This document shows, one piece after another, positions 12,201 through 23,173 of a stretch of 64,000 nt of DNA. A model generated the notes under the pieces. The model did no database searches. It worked only from the letters and a program-made list of their open reading frames with translations, and was not told the DNA's origin. The translations under genes and the position numbers were made by a program. Source of the stretch: Gigantopelta aegis (lineage: Eukaryota > Mollusca > Gastropoda > Neomphalida > Peltospiridae); contig NC_054704.1 in NCBI RefSeq assembly GCF_016097555.1, forward strand, positions 28,066,207-28,130,206, read 5' to 3'. Positions within the stretch are counted from its first letter, which is position 1; each line of letters starts with the position of its first letter.

Positions 12201-12911
12201 TCATAGGGTCTATTAAAAAAAAAATCCTACATTTTCAGTTAAAGTTGGGGAAGAGCTAACTTATGTTATACGTTGATATCCTGGGTCCTGACTCATGTCC
12301 TGACCAATTTTAAAAGCCGGATCCCAAGGCAGGTTTAAGTGCATAACAACCTTATACACCCAGATAAATGCATTCTGTTCTGGTATGTACACCTAGATAA
12401 AAAAAAAAATACGTACAACAAACAATTCTTTGATATTGTATCCTGTGTTGTGCTGCACAAACATCTTCAGACGATCCACGACTTCCTTACTTTTTGTCTT
12501 ATACTCTTTGTCAGGAAAGACGTTCTTCTGCATGAAGTCATTCAGATTTTGCCCCTTCTGTCCTCCCTTAAGTACGCCAGAAAGCCATGAGTTGGTACTG
12601 GATGTGCTTTGGCTGATGTAATGATTCATGTTGCCCGCGTGCTTAAGAAGATCGCCTCTAGTTGGGAACGATGTTCTGCACACCTTACAACTATTCGTTT
12701 TGTGGTCAGCTTTAGTAGAATGCTGGTCTAGAGCATGTTGGAGGAAGAAGTATCTATCGCAGCTTGGGCATTCGTAAATGAGATGTTTATCCAGCATGTG
12801 CGCTCGCATAACATCTATGCTGACATCTGTGATCTTGAAACTGCATTTAGAACACTGTCCGCTATGAAGTGACTTTCTGAATCTGCAACCTTCCCCCGAA
12901 TCTGAAGTCAT
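3364..12911 (-). CDS. OAS-1: zinc-finger / 2'-5' oligoadenylate synthetase-like protein (4 of 5 coding exons, 3' end off window)
   Basis: Likely a cytosolic RNA-sensing nucleotidyltransferase that would make oligoadenylate or a related messenger when activated. Coding exons are 12911-12417, 11887-11554, 9766-9612 and 3563-3364, joined in phases 0, 1, 0 and then 2; this gives 394 codons before the missing last exon. Residues 20-97 hold three C2H2-type fingers: C20/C23/H38/H43, C48/C51/H64/H70 and C75/C78/H91/H97. The last two are CX2CX12HX5H, the spacing of double-stranded-RNA-binding fingers. Residues about 122-165 match the N-terminal OAS helix, and fingers and helix share one exon. Then come GGSQGKK at 166, catalytic D180 and D182, and D246 in IKVDLLPAPD, followed by LVKYW and ELLVIDSWKRWG. 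I chose the ATG just after the TTTACAG acceptor, because the upstream in-frame ATG lies before that acceptor. The fusion is seen directly; the function is inferred from the family. Confidence 0.88.
3600..4980. other. OAS-1 intron 3/4 spacer, no gene recognised
   Basis: AT-rich, with (CATA)n at 3665-3690. Copy 2 differs almost wholly here from about 3640 to 4830. At 4640-4740 a TGACGTCA-bearing stretch with ATGGCTGCCCC looks like a repeat rather than a gene start. Confidence 0.4.
4990..5095 (+). mobile_element. SINE tail fragment (family D) with (GAAT)n
   Basis: About nine GAAT units followed by GTTTAACGACACCCCAGCAC and ATCGGCTATTGGGTGTCAAA. The same tail occurs at 13025, 14830, 47075 and 57310. 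Confidence 0.7.
5636..5787. repeat. Fold-back (near-perfect palindrome) element
   Basis: Arms of about 65 bp pair almost fully: ATTTCATGGTG...GTGTGAAAACCATATTTTC against GAAAATATGGTTTTCACAC...CCATGAAAT. The equivalent hairpin in copy 2 is at 35970-36118, so it predates the duplication. Confidence 0.8.
6655..6740 (-). mobile_element. LINE 3' tail fragment, (CAATT)n end
   Basis: CAATTCAATTCAATTCAG is followed by TTTTATTGTACAAAACACTC and ATAAGGAGCAGG. The same tail is at 9461-9530 and 36453-36520. Confidence 0.7.
6785..8555 (+). mobile_element. 5'-truncated LINE: reverse transcriptase C-terminal half to 3' end
   Basis: Begins in the reverse transcriptase palm (SIKGITTDGTEYLISQYADD), continues with SGLKINYTKSKAIWVGS, then LTALGRITILKTLIIPKIAY and a C-terminal CX2CX8HX4C knuckle (CSFCKNVPETLQH). 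A frameshift follows YADDTT at about 6873, another lies near 7080, and more follow near 7700 and 7880, so it is dead. The motif set resembles L1/Tx1-type LINEs; the clade is not certain. It lies inside the 3.3-kb element. Confidence 0.85.
8559..9361. repeat. Right part of the 3.3-kb element with (GTAT)n/(GT)n microsatellite
   Basis: Positions 9005-9225 are GTAT and GT repeats; long frames here on both strands are low-complexity artefacts. The remainder, up to the terminal AGATTG, shows nothing recognisable. Confidence 0.8.
9461..9530 (-). mobile_element. LINE 3' tail fragment next to OAS-1 exon 3
   Basis: CAATT repeats, then TTTTATTGTACAAAACACTC and ATAAGGAGCAGG. Orthologous to 36453-36520, so inserted before the duplication. 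Confidence 0.7.
9612..9766 (-). CDS. OAS-1 coding exon 3: OAS helical spine
   Basis: Acceptor AAATTTCAG|AA and donor ACAAAG|GTAAAG; 155 bp. It reads EPKYIYKEMKTLSEEERQYY, then CFAKKQTEFVK and HLTRLVKYWTK, which matches the vertebrate OAS stretch ending LIRLVKHWYQ. It lies just right of a 3.3-kb transposon insertion. Confidence 0.9.
10668..10905 (-). repeat. Dispersed ~290-bp repeat, interrupted by poly-G
   Basis: GGCGTACGGGTTCCCATTTT, a run of about 16 G, then GCCCGAATTAAACAAAAATG. The equivalent copy is at 38403-38690. Confidence 0.7.
11554..11887 (-). CDS. OAS-1 coding exon 2: nucleotidyltransferase catalytic core
   Basis: Acceptor TTTCTAG|GGTGGA and donor GAGA|GTAGTC; 334 bp, phase 0 to phase 1. 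It carries GGSQGKK, the DVD catalytic pair and the third aspartate in IKVDLLPAPDLL, the pattern of OAS and cGAS enzymes. The donor is the only one of the GT choices kept in both copies that also fits the next exon's phase (E-K-EPKY). Confidence 0.93.
12417..12911 (-). CDS. OAS-1 coding exon 1: three zinc fingers plus OAS N-helix
   Basis: The acceptor TTTACAG is followed by CA and the ATG at 12911; the exon itself begins at 12913. The donor is GTT|GTACGT, phase 0. It encodes 165 residues: three CX2C/H-H fingers (20-43, 48-70, 75-97), a Ser/Thr-rich linker, then the helix LNDFMQKNVFPDKEY. This is one uninterrupted frame, so the fusion needs no splice guess. Confidence 0.9.
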
Positions 12912-13024
12912 TGCTGTAAAGGAGTGAAGCAATCAAATCTACAAATAGAAACGTGTTACAGTATATTTATCAGCTCATCCCTCAATACAAAATCCACTAT
13001 ATAACCACTAGGCCTTTATCAAAT

Positions 13025-13105
13025 GGGTACCATAGTTTGACACCCAATAGCCGGTGTATTTTTCGTGCTGGGGTGTCGTTAAACATCTAATCTAATCTAA
13101 TCTAT
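13025..13105 (-). mobile_element. SINE tail fragment (family D)
   Basis: CATAGTTTGACACCCAATAG, TGCTGGGGTGTCGTTAAACA and (TCTAA)n. Same tail as at 4990. Confidence 0.65.
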
Positions 13106-13408
13106 CAAATGGATTGGGCGCACGTTTTACATGTTAAATTAGTGTAATAACAACAGCGTTGTAATAAAAACTTTGCTGGGACGGATTTAGGGGGGAGGTC
13201 GACCCGGTACCGGACTTGGGTCATATTTACAACAAATATTTCCTCACCACATTCATGTTTCAGTTCCTTATTTCAAAAATTCCTGGACACCCCACCCCCA
13301 CCCCTTAGATATTTCAGTCATTCTGCACCGATTGTAGGCCTGCGTAACAGTTTGCGTGTATATGTGTGTTCGTATGGGTGGGAATAAGACATCCGATTTG
13401 TAAGCTTT

Positions 13409-13685
13409 TTCATTTTATTTTCAACTTATTTTCGTGCTTATGAATGAATACCAGTCAATTGAGGTTCAAACACGCTCTCATTGGCACGCACATCAGTTGT
13501 ATGAACTGTCTGTGCAGGACAGTGGGTTAGTGTTAGTTATAGAGGCACCTACGCAGTGGCCTTACGTAGGTCTTTCCATTAAGTCGTTAAAACTCGCTCT
13601 ACGCGGTAGCGGATACCGGCATGCGAACACAGTACCTACCAGCCTTAAGCCCAATACGTTAGTCACTACACCACAGAGGTACAAG
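13409..13685 (-). mobile_element. tRNA-headed SINE (family C)
   Basis: Reading the minus strand, a head with GTAGTGACTAACG and a CTGTGTTCGCATGCCGG B-box region runs to a tail AATAAGTTGAAAATAAAATG. Ortholog at 42577-42755. Confidence 0.65.
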
Positions 13686-13737
13686 CGTACGAGACGTGGG
13701 GGAGGGGTAGAGGGGGGGGGGGACTGTAAATCCTGAA

Positions 13738-14002
13738 ATTCGGACAAAAGCGATAAAATGTGCTAACCTGAACCCTTTTTACCACGGTGATATTACATAT
13801 ATTTCTATCATTCTACCCTCAACATTAGTAATTCATGTAAAAATGCGTAGTGATTCGTTTTCAGCCCTATATAGCTGTTTGGCAGTAATGTTAATATGAT
13901 AAAACGTTGTTATCCAGATTTGGGCACTTTCGTTTAATTCAGTCCCAAAAAACAACAACCCTGCCCCACCTTGCAAAAACGGGAGCCCGAACGCCTATGC
14001 AC
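13738..14002 (+). repeat. Dispersed ~290-bp repeat
   Basis: AAATTCGGACAAAAGCGATA at the left and ACGGGAGCCCGAACGCCTAT at the right; same family as 145-428. Confidence 0.7.
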
Positions 14003-14404
14003 CGAAACAGAGGTAAGCTTTTTTCAGTGCGAAAGTTTAAATGTAATGTGTAATGTAATGTATGAACCTAACAGTATCGTCCTATCATTAATGTTATCAT
14101 TAAGAAAATAAATGAAACGTAATGGACTCGTGTGGGCGTGAGCGCAAAGTTCATGAAGAAAATACACTACTGTATAGGTTATTAACAGTTTGACATATAG
14201 CGCTAGGCCTACCCAAACAACCTCGACACGTGTAGGCCCTACTCACTTAATAACTCTAGGGAGGAATGCTGAAATTAATAAATATAACCTCCGAATTACT
14301 TTTATTTGGGAGTCTATCTGAACCACATCAACATCTAACCCGACATTTTAATTTTGTGACAATATTTATGTTTGAAAGGAAAGAATATCAACTCGCTATA
14401 CCAC

Positions 14405-14725
14405 CCCTGAAGCGGGACATAACCCAGTGGAAAAACGCTCACCTGATGCGTGGTCGATCTAGGGTTGATCCCCGCCGGTGGACACACTAGGATATTTCTC
14501 GTTCCAACCAGTGTTTTACAACTGGTGTCACAAAGGTCGTGGTATGTACTATCATGTCTGTGGGATGGTGCATATAAAAAATCCCTTGCTGCTAATCGAA
14601 GAATAGCCCATGGAGTGGTGGCAGCGGATTTCATCTCTAGTTATCTATATGGTCCTTAACCATGTATATAACGGTTACCGGAATTGAAAATGTGTTGAGT
14701 GTATTATTAAATAAAATATTTCTTT
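14405..14725 (+). mobile_element. tRNA-headed SINE (family A)
   Basis: GAAGCGGGACATAACCCAGT head, GTTGATCCCCGCC B box, AAATCCCTTGCTGCTAATCG body and a TTTCTTTCTTTC tail. Ortholog at 43366-43655, so older than the duplication. Confidence 0.85.
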
Positions 14726-14829
14726 CTTTCCATAGCATCCGTAGACTAGTTTGTTTGTTTTATTTTGTTTGTTGTTTGTTTTGTTTTGTTTGTAATGTAC
14801 AATATTTATAATGATGAATTTTATTTGTA

Positions 14830-14965
14830 GAATGCAGGAATAAATGAATGAATGAATGAATGCATGCAGGAATGAATGAATGAATGAATGAATAATTAAT
14901 GTTTAACGACACCCCCAGCGCAAAAATATACATCGAATTTAGGTGTCACAAAAACTAAGTATATG
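14830..14965 (+). mobile_element. SINE tail fragment (family D) with (GAAT)n
   Basis: GAATG repeats then GTTTAACGACACCCCCAGCG. Confidence 0.6.
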
Positions 14966-15154
14966 AAAATATGTTGTAGAATGCAATTTTTTTTTAATTT
15001 CATCTAGTTTTTAACAAAATTTTATGAGAGCAAGTCCCCGAACCGCTTTAGAAAGCAAGGACGTTCGGGTTCTCGCTGAAGTTTCTGCCTGTTTAGTTAA
15101 GCCTTAAAAATGTTAATTAGATCAGTCGGCTTTCTGTCTTCATTTCTTTCTTTA

Positions 15155-15420
15155 GGGGCGGGACGTAGCCTAGTGGTAAAGCGTTCGCTTAATGCGCGGT
15201 CGGTCTGGGATCGACTGGTATATCAAAGGCAGTGGTATGTGTTATCTTGGTACATATAAAAGATCCCTTGCTGCTAATCGAAAAGAGTAGCCCATGAAGT
15301 GGTGACAGTGGGTTTCCTCTCTCAATATCTGTGTGGTCCTTAACCATATATCCCACGCCGATATAACCGTAAATGAAATGTGTTGAGTGCGTCGTTAAAT
15401 AAAACATTTTCCTTTCTTAT
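15155..15420 (+). mobile_element. tRNA-headed SINE (family A), copy 1 only
   Basis: GGGGCGGGACGTAGCCTAGT head to GTTGAGTGCGTCGTTAAATA tail. Copy 2 lacks it at 44270, so it inserted after the duplication (or was lost). Confidence 0.85.
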
Positions 15421-15750
15421 TTCTTTCTTTGTTCCTTCCTTTCTTTTCTACATTTTTATTCTTTTCACCTACATACTATTTTTTTTTAAGTCAAAAAAAA
15501 TAATACATTGAAAATAATTAGGGTTGGATACCCTAAAATATATTTTTTGTACACCTTAGTACTAGATGAAACGCCCGTACTGGTAACTGGATGTCAGTCT
15601 AGATTAACTGACCTCCACCCTCTGCATAATTGCCTGCATACCAGTATATAACGTATTCAGTGATTCACATGTACGTTCTTTTTATTTTAAAGAAATAGTA
15701 TTGGTTGTAACCAAATGAAATTTTCTTTACTGTGTCATATGCATACTCAC

Positions 15751-15817
15751 TGCTTGAAATGATTGCATTCGCTTGCGATGAGGTGGCAGTTGAAGGTTCT
15801 TATAAAGAAACAGAAAC
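15751..15817 (-). promoter_or_regulatory. Predicted OAS-1 promoter and 5' non-coding exon: ISRE-like site, TATA box, splice donor
   Basis: On the minus strand GTTTCTGTTTC (15817-15807), the reverse of GAAACAGAAAC, abuts TTTATAA (15806-15800). About 50 bp further is a donor GCA|GTGAGT with the exon ending at 15751. The first coding exon has an acceptor two bases before its ATG, so a non-coding first exon is required; this site is 2.8 kb upstream and recurs in copy 2. A second GAAACAGAAAG lies just upstream. GAAANNGAAAC is the binding site of interferon regulatory factors. Start site and use are inferred. Confidence 0.6.
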
Positions 15818-16689
15818 CTGGAAATAACAGCGGACTGAAACAGAAAGAAAGGCGCGTAAGTGATATCCAAATGTCGTCTGGTACGAAATGAGGTTACTAC
15901 GGTCACGTGATTGTCGTATTTATGGACCACTGAAGTAGAAAGGCTTCATATGCCATTACACTGCTGATCTATGGCAAAGTAAGGCAGGGATGGATGCAGA
16001 ATGTTTCTATGGAGGATGTACATTATTTTAAAAGGGAACCTCCAGTATTCAGGAAGGGAATGCAGCATTTAAAAAGGGCGTCTGCAGTATTCAAACGTAC
16101 ACTGGTGTATCCGGGAGAGGAGCAATGCCCCCTCCAATCACACCTTTCTTTCCAAACCACCTATTATATTTGTCGATACATAACACGACTGTCGGTGCCT
16201 CCCAATGTGCTCCCTTCGCATATACAATTCAGGATACGCCAGTGCAAAAGTACACCAACATGTATTATCTATGAGAAGCTGAGCAAAATAGTACATGTTC
16301 AGAGACGAATCCAAAGGGGTAACCAGGGGACCCGCCCCCTAAATATATTCAAGTGCCTCTTTTTTCCTGACCTTTTACAAAACAATTCCATCGAGCTACC
16401 CCTTTTATGAGATAGTGCATGTGCCCCACCCCCCACCCCTCACCCCATATTGCATGGATCAGTCTCTGAAATAAATGCAGTATTCATCTGTTAAATACTG
16501 GATTTTTCGGGGAATTTCGAATTTTGGAGGGAAAAGGGGGATGGCATTATTTTTGTCTACCACCGAATAGACTTAGTAGGCTCAGTAGGCTCGAATACAA
16601 CAATAACCGTATGTCTAATGTAAAGGCAATTAATATCAAACATAGATTATATATATTGTTTTAGAGCGGCAGAGAGCGATTATAACCGT

Positions 16690-16860
16690 CCAAATGTATA
16701 TGCGCCATCCCACAGACAGGATAGCACATACCATACCTTTTGATATATAAGTCGTGGTGCACTGGCTGGAACAAGAAATAGCCCAATGAGCCCACCGACG
16801 GGAATCGATCTCAGACCAACCGTGTATCCATCGAGCGCTTTATCACTGGGCCTTTAATCA
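16690..16860 (-). mobile_element. SINE (family A), 3'-truncated
   Basis: CACTGGCTGGAACAAGAAAT and GGGAATCGATCTCAGACC on the plus strand mark the reversed head. Copy 2 has a longer version at 45190-45515. Confidence 0.8.
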
Positions 16861-17386
16861 TCTCGCTCCATCTCCCACAAAGAAGTCTTCGATGTGATAG
16901 CAAACTACATGCTCTCCCCTGTCAACTTCAGTCTAGTAATTGCTGTCTGCCATAAAATAATAACAAACAGCAGACTACTTGTGCGGATATATTTCCGGAT
17001 TGCTGTGATCAGTGGCCATACACTCACCGCTTTGAAGATTAACTCCACAACTCGTGCAGCTGCTAGAAATATGACAAGATTATTTTAGTCCGCTAGAAAT
17101 GTACTACTATACCTGATATATTAAATAAGCCTCGATTCATTCTACGAAACGATTGTGCCACTGATGTTTCGTGGTAAAATACGTAGCCTACTCATTATTT
17201 CCAACTTTTGGTTTAGGCTTGTTGATAAATACTTGGAACTTCGATTAACGAAAGTTAGAGATAAAGACAGAGTTTGGTAACTCATGAACAGCTGTGACAC
17301 CTACATACATCACGAGGTGATTAAAGGAACAGTATCAAGGATGGCGATTTGAAGTACATTTGTATGTCAAAGAAAACGTATTTAGA

Positions 17387-18299
17387 AAATATTTCATTTT
17401 ACAAATCTTGGACAATTCCTTTTCTACTTGGCCGAAAGAAAACTAGTGTTACAAACTACGAGCATTTGTAGCAGCCTAAAATGTCCCAACTCGCAATTGG
17501 AACATCTTGGCCGTTGGGACATTTTGGAATGCTACAAGACTACTTAGTTTTTGGCGTCACTTTGGGTTTTTTACTTACAGTCTTGAATATTTTGCTGCTA
17601 TTTAAACTATTTGACTTGTTGGCCTAAACTTTTCATTGCAGGTGGCAAATATCTATATAGCAATGGGTGTGACAAAGTTATAGTCCACACACGTTTTAAA
17701 TAATTCTATATTCAGAAGTGTTATCGGTTGTTTGTTTTGTTGGGTTTGTTTTGTTGTTGGTTTTGTGGGGTGGCCACCCGATATATAGAGAATAACTGTT
17801 ACTCTTTAAAATTCATTACATTAAAAAAACCCTGATAAAACAACGGGAAAAATCATGATTTAATATGTGTTTGGTTTCAAATACTCTTATGTACACCTAA
17901 AACATATCCATTAATGTAATCTTTAATAGATTTATTGATATTAAAACCCTAAACATCCTGCTTGAAGTGTAATACATAAACATATAATTATATATGTGGT
18001 TTTTTTGTTTTGTTTTTTAAATATTGAAGACGCCAAATCGACTGTGCTTCCTGTTTGTGTTTTATAGTGGTACTTTCTTTGTGTTAGAAAAATTGTACAT
18101 TGTGGTCTCTTTTTTCATGTGGTGAACTGTGAGCTAACTGTAATACTTGCCATCATATGTACAGTAAAATGGATTAATGTTATTTTATTTAAAATATGGA
18201 AGACATTGCACATCTTGTTTTTATTACTGTCCACATGGAGATTTTGATAATATTTGCAGTCACGTATGTTCATATCACCACAAGGACACATTAAAGATT
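17387..18299. other. Copy-1-only block upstream of OAS-1, no gene recognised
   Basis: Copy 2 runs straight from TTTAGAAAATA to AAACTCTGCAAG, so this 0.9-kb block was deleted there or inserted here; AAAATA at both edges is compatible with deletion by short homology. It holds a hairpin at 17468-17538 (AAAATGTCCCAAC and GTTGGGACATTTT). Otherwise nothing is seen. Confidence 0.6.
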
Positions 18300-18436
18300 A
18301 AAATAAACTCTGCAAGATAAAGATGGAAATTAGGGACACGTTATCATCAGTTACAATAATATTCAGGCACACTGCATTATAGAGGGCAGTGTCAATATCT
18401 ATATCTGTGCACCAGAATAAAAAAAAAAAAAAAAAG

Positions 18437-19315
18437 TTACAAGCCAAAAATTAAAATAATTGACTGCTCGGCCGAATATTTATATAATTTGGAGCATTTT
18501 AGAAGGACAGTCCAAAAATAAATAAGAGAAAGAAGAGAGAATCGGACTGTTTAATAATATTAAAAAAGAAAGTAATTTCGACATAAAATATTGAACGAAG
18601 GTCTAAACGTTCAAAGTCCGACCTATATGTCCACGTGAGTGGCCTCGTTAAGGCCGTTTGGGTGCACAGCTTATAGGGACGAGATGGGTTGCATCCCGTC
18701 AAGAAAGCCCCAGATTGACAGTCATTAGACGTTGAAGGTGTAGTGCTGTGCGGAAATACAGATCTTGAGAAGCCGGATCCGTCTTAACAAGAGAGAGTAT
18801 CAGACTAGGGTATAGTCCAGTCGTCATGGTTTCGGACGGGCCCGACTCCGGAGGATACGAGATGATATCACTATAAAGCAAAGTAGTCTAGAAAAGAGTA
18901 GTAGGGGCCGACCCCGTTTCCTATTTCTTCTTAGAGTGGAGCGGTCAATCTTCCAGTGCTGCTAGGACAGGCTAGGACATGTAGAGACTAAACGCGAACA
19001 ACCGTGGCGTTTTGCAGAATGGCCATCATACGAGTCACGAAAAAACAAGTCGACATAGTCAGCCGGAGAAATGACGTGGGAGGCAAGGAATCTCGCTAAA
19101 AAAGAATCCAACCTAGTGGTGCAGGCTGTCGAAACGAGAAGCGTCTCATCGTTCAATCAGTTCCAATGGCCGCATACATCCCAGTAGAAAACTTCATTTC
19201 GCGGTGACAAAAACAACGAAATGAATGATCCCCAAGTCGAGCACACGAAAGCACGTAGTGTGCACAAGCGAAACAAACACGTCTTACCGAGTCGAGCTCC
19301 AGACTGGGAATGTAT
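18437..19315. mobile_element. GC-richer insertion of unknown type, copy 1 only
   Basis: Copy 2 has about 25 bp at this site. The block is more GC-rich than its surroundings, has a run of about 19 A at its left edge, and has no clear inverted ends or target duplication. It could be a remnant of an LTR-type or other element; I cannot assign it. Confidence 0.45.
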
Positions 19316-19677
19316 TGTCTAGAGGAAACGTCATATAATTGTTTCATAGATTATAATAAACGTTCACCGAAATTGGCCGATAAACGAAATCAGGAAAATT
19401 AATTAACAATGTAAAAATGCATGAAATATATAGTTTTAAATATGGCGTATATAAATACTTTGTGCACATCAATGTACATGAAAATATAAATAAAATTGTT
19501 AAAAATAAATAAATAAATAAACAGAAGAATCGTTGTTAATTTTTCCAAGAAAATAAAACTGACCACAAAACAAATTATTATTATTTGTAATACTAATATA
19601 TTCCATTATAACCTTATTGTAAGTACAGTCGCGCAATTACGAAACCAATTTACTAGTAGACTTCACTGGTTGATAAA

Positions 19678-20563
19678 TGTTTTGACATGTTCTAAAAGAA
19701 TTGGTCTTCAACTTAATGATTTAAACAACAATTTAGAGAGAATAAAATGACAAATATATTTACAATCAACGTGTAATGATTCCTAGCAGAATGCGCATTT
19801 TTGTAGGTTTTACAAAACTCTTCGTGTGCAAAATGTTTGCATGTAACATGGGTCAGATATTATTGAAACAATGTTTAGAAGTTATCTGTGATTAAAACTT
19901 ACTAAAATAATATGACATTAGCAAATACTTACCACCAGTCTACTGACCCTTAATTCATTTTGTTGTGTACATTTTAAATATACAAGTAATACTACTAAAA
20001 AATGTTGAAACCAAAATCTATTGATTGATATACTTTAAATTCCACAGATATGCACGGGTAGTCAGGGATTGGGCACAAGACGACCTTGCCTACAATATTT
20101 AATGTACCAGTCCTGGGCACTGGTTGGAGTAAGATAAAAGCCGATGGGTCCTACTAAGGGCAATCAATCATATATCCCATCGTATCTACCTGTCTACTGA
20201 ACTATGCTGACATGGGTGATATATTGTATGCGTGTACAGGAATGAACTACTCTTCTAGTCTTATCATATATAAATTGAAATACATTGCGGTAACTGTAGA
20301 TTAAAAATAAGACAACTTTTCAGGTATAGTTTCATGTTTTGATCGTCAATGTTTTGAAAACATTTTAATTTGTTAATTGAATAAAGATTGTTGATTAAAA
20401 TATTTAATAAATTGATGCTATAATAATGATAACAGTGAATGATATTAAGTACAATCAGACCAGGTGTAACAAAATATCTAAATACAGTTTAATGCATTCG
20501 TCATCAGTATTGATCTGGTGCGTGATTAAGTATAATGTTTGTCTAATGCGCTCGTAGAATGAT
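19678..20563. other. Spacer right of the duplication unit, no gene recognised
   Basis: AT-rich, no open frame of note. A SINE-like remnant (CACTGGTTGGAGTAAGATAA) lies near 20110. Confidence 0.5.
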
Positions 20564-20568
20564 ATATA

Positions 20569-21712
20569 TCACGGGGATCCTATAATACCCGTAACTGAAT
20601 GAAACACGATTATCCAATCTCTCTCCTAACTGTATATCTATTAGATCTCTCTGTAACGGGCAGTTCAAAACACGCGTGGCTCGTCTAGGTATGATCAGAG
20701 ATAAGATCTTATATAAAGTATATGTAATATAGCACGTTTAGTTCACTAGAAAACACAACAAAACACAATACACTTTGGAATCTGTATTAATACTACGCTG
20801 ACAAATGTACTGCCGCAGTAGTTAATTAACAACAACAAATAATAACAACCCAGAACTGATCACTTAATTAGTTAATCACTAGGTGTCTAGTTTACACAAT
20901 ATTCTAATCACTTCACCGTGACACAACACCCACACGTGTTATAATTGAGAAACGCTTCCAGGGGAACTTAATTAATAAAGGAATTACAACTCTATTTCTA
21001 ACTGGTTAATTTTTAATTAACCCTTAACTACTCATACAGTAACCTTGTAATACAGAATTAATACTGGTACCTATCACAATAAAGCCAATAACCTACAGTT
21101 TACCTAGGTCCTCTAGGATGACTGGTTAAGCTTTATATATATCAGAACAGTGAGCCTACAGTCTACTGCGTCAGATTACCGGCAGCACCGTCTAAATAAT
21201 ATTGGTATAATACAGTATTAAAATATTTAAAGTCACATCAATCACATCAAGGTTATACAACAGAGCAGAAATAATATTTACCAAGTCCAAACGGACGACG
21301 TTCCCTCTGAAAGCCTTCCTATGTTTCTCCCTGATATATCTCAAACCCTAGCTATTTATGATAAAATCCCAGTATCGCCTGGGGGTACATCGCGGCACCG
21401 AATACCTACACGTGATATTTCCACAGCGACCAAGACGACAATTTTCCTTAGATGGCCAGACTTGATGACGCCTAGTTCGCCGGCAATACCCCGATCGTAC
21501 CGAACTAGCGGAGGTATTACGTAACTACTGGCCACATGGCCTCCGCATCTGGGCTGGGTGTGTATTAGCCACAGCTCGACCACGGTCGCGCAGAGGTATT
21601 ACGTAACAAAGTGCCCACCTGGGCTTAAGTGCATATTGGAACTGCACACGGCCCTCTAAAACAATTAATATCGCCACAGGCGAAAACTAAATTAAGAGCA
21701 TGTTCCGTCACA
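20569..21712 (-). mobile_element. Probable solo LTR of an LTR retrotransposon (fossil)
   Basis: On the minus strand it begins TGTGACGGAACATGCTC and ends GGATCCCCGTGA, flanked by ATATA at 20564-20568 and 21713-21717 (plus-strand reading). There is no internal coding region. Start and length (1.14 kb) fit a Gypsy-type LTR; the 5-bp duplication is low complexity, so the call is moderate. Confidence 0.5.
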
Positions 21713-22380
21713 ATATACATGTACACACATATTTTATTTAAACTCACTATAGCAGTAACCACTTTGTTATAATTACCAGAGATCCCTCATCATTGGAACA
21801 TGTTACAATTATTCCAGTTAATGTAGTAATATCTAGATATTTTAGCCTAGAAAATATGAATGTGCATACATTTCAACTACTACAATGAACAATATTATTA
21901 TTAATATGCATATTTATTTTGTCATTTGCATAAAGGGGTCGCTTCTTCTAACAAATTAGTTATAATATGAACTACCATGAACGGACTCTGATTTAAAGAA
22001 AAATGCTTGATCTTTATTTACTAATTCATTTTCAACTATTTGTCAAATATTATATAATGTCTATAAAATATACAATGACTAGAAAAGTTACAATCCTGTG
22101 ATGATGCCTTCGAAATAATATAAACTAATTTCCCTCTATGCTAAGTAAATTAAAACATTTTATTGCGTATGGTTATACAACATTTATCATCTTTGGGCCG
22201 GTATCCTTATTACAATAAACAATTCCCAGGAATTTTCATTTTAAAATGCAACTTAAATTTTTTTTTTTATATAATATTCAAATTGTCTACACAATACAGA
22301 CATTGCTAGTTCATCATTTTAAATTAAGGTTGTTGCATATGGGAGCCATGTTTAAGAAAATAAAGAAAGAAAGGAATGAA
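21713..22380. other. AT-rich spacer, no gene recognised
   Basis: No protein-like frame, repeat ends or RNA gene seen. Confidence 0.5.
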
Positions 22381-22685
22381 TTTTATATTTAATGACACAC
22401 TCAACACAACTACAGGTATGTCGTGTCAGACATGTGGTTAATGACCACAAATATATTTAGAAAGAAAACTATGGGCAACTATGTTTTTTTTATTAGCACC
22501 AAAGGATCTTTAATATATGCATCATCCTATAAACAGGATAGTATATATCATGGTCTGTAACACCAGTTGTGAAGCACTGGCTGGAACGAGAAATAGTCCA
22601 ATGATTCCACTAACAGGGATCGATCCTAGACTGACCGCACATCAGGCCAGCACTTTACTACTGGGCTACGTCCTGCCCCCGGCAA
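22380..22685 (-). mobile_element. tRNA-headed SINE (family A)
   Basis: Reversed: CTGGGCTACGTCCTGCCCC at the right is the head, and TTAATGACACACTCAACACA at the left is the tail. Full length, moderately diverged. Confidence 0.8.
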
Positions 22686-22949
22686 ATTAATTTAGTTGTA
22701 TTATTTTTTCTCTAATACACATAACTATTCAAACTAAAATAAGGGAAAATAACTTTCCTTTGTAACTAGTTTTCTCTATGTCTCTGTTCAGTTAATATTT
22801 TCTCAACTGCGTGTTTCTTCTGTAGAACTAAATGAACTCTGCAATCACTTCTGATTAAACTATTTACATAACCGGAATTTATTCAGCAACTAGTTAACAA
22901 CATACACATTTTATCACATGCCAGATGTTTAAGCACTACACTTCAAGCT

Positions 22950-22976
22950 CCCCCCCCCCCCCCCCCCCCCCCCCCT
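22950..22976. repeat. Poly-C tract
   Basis: About 27 consecutive C; a likely assembly weak point. Confidence 0.9.
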
Positions 22977-23101
22977 TTTATACTCTGGTGCACTTTGACA
23001 CGGAAATTTCTTCTTTGGTACAATGCAACCTCAAAATTCATGTTACAGATCACATCTACGTACCACGAATAAGTTCATACGATAACCGACTTTTATCACG
23101 C

Positions 23102-23102
<1 letters not shown>

Positions 23103-23170
<68 letters not shown>
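23103..23170. repeat. (TA)n microsatellite, target of a Tc1 insertion
   Basis: About 34 TA units, with the Tc1-like element starting at its right end. Confidence 0.9.

Positions 23171-23173
<3 letters not shown>

Larger units (their letters stand above)
1..19677. repeat. Segmental duplication, copy 1 (cut by left window edge)
   Basis: Positions 1 onward match 30694 onward, and the match ends at GGTTGATAAA at 19677, equivalent to 46550. Order and orientation of the shared blocks are the same, and OAS exons, SINEs and fold-back elements recur at equivalent places. Copy 1 has extra insertions not in copy 2: 546-2446, 6046-9361, a SINE at 15155-15420, and blocks 17387-18299 and 18437-19315. The left end is outside the window, because the last OAS exon must be part of the unit. 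Confidence 0.9.
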
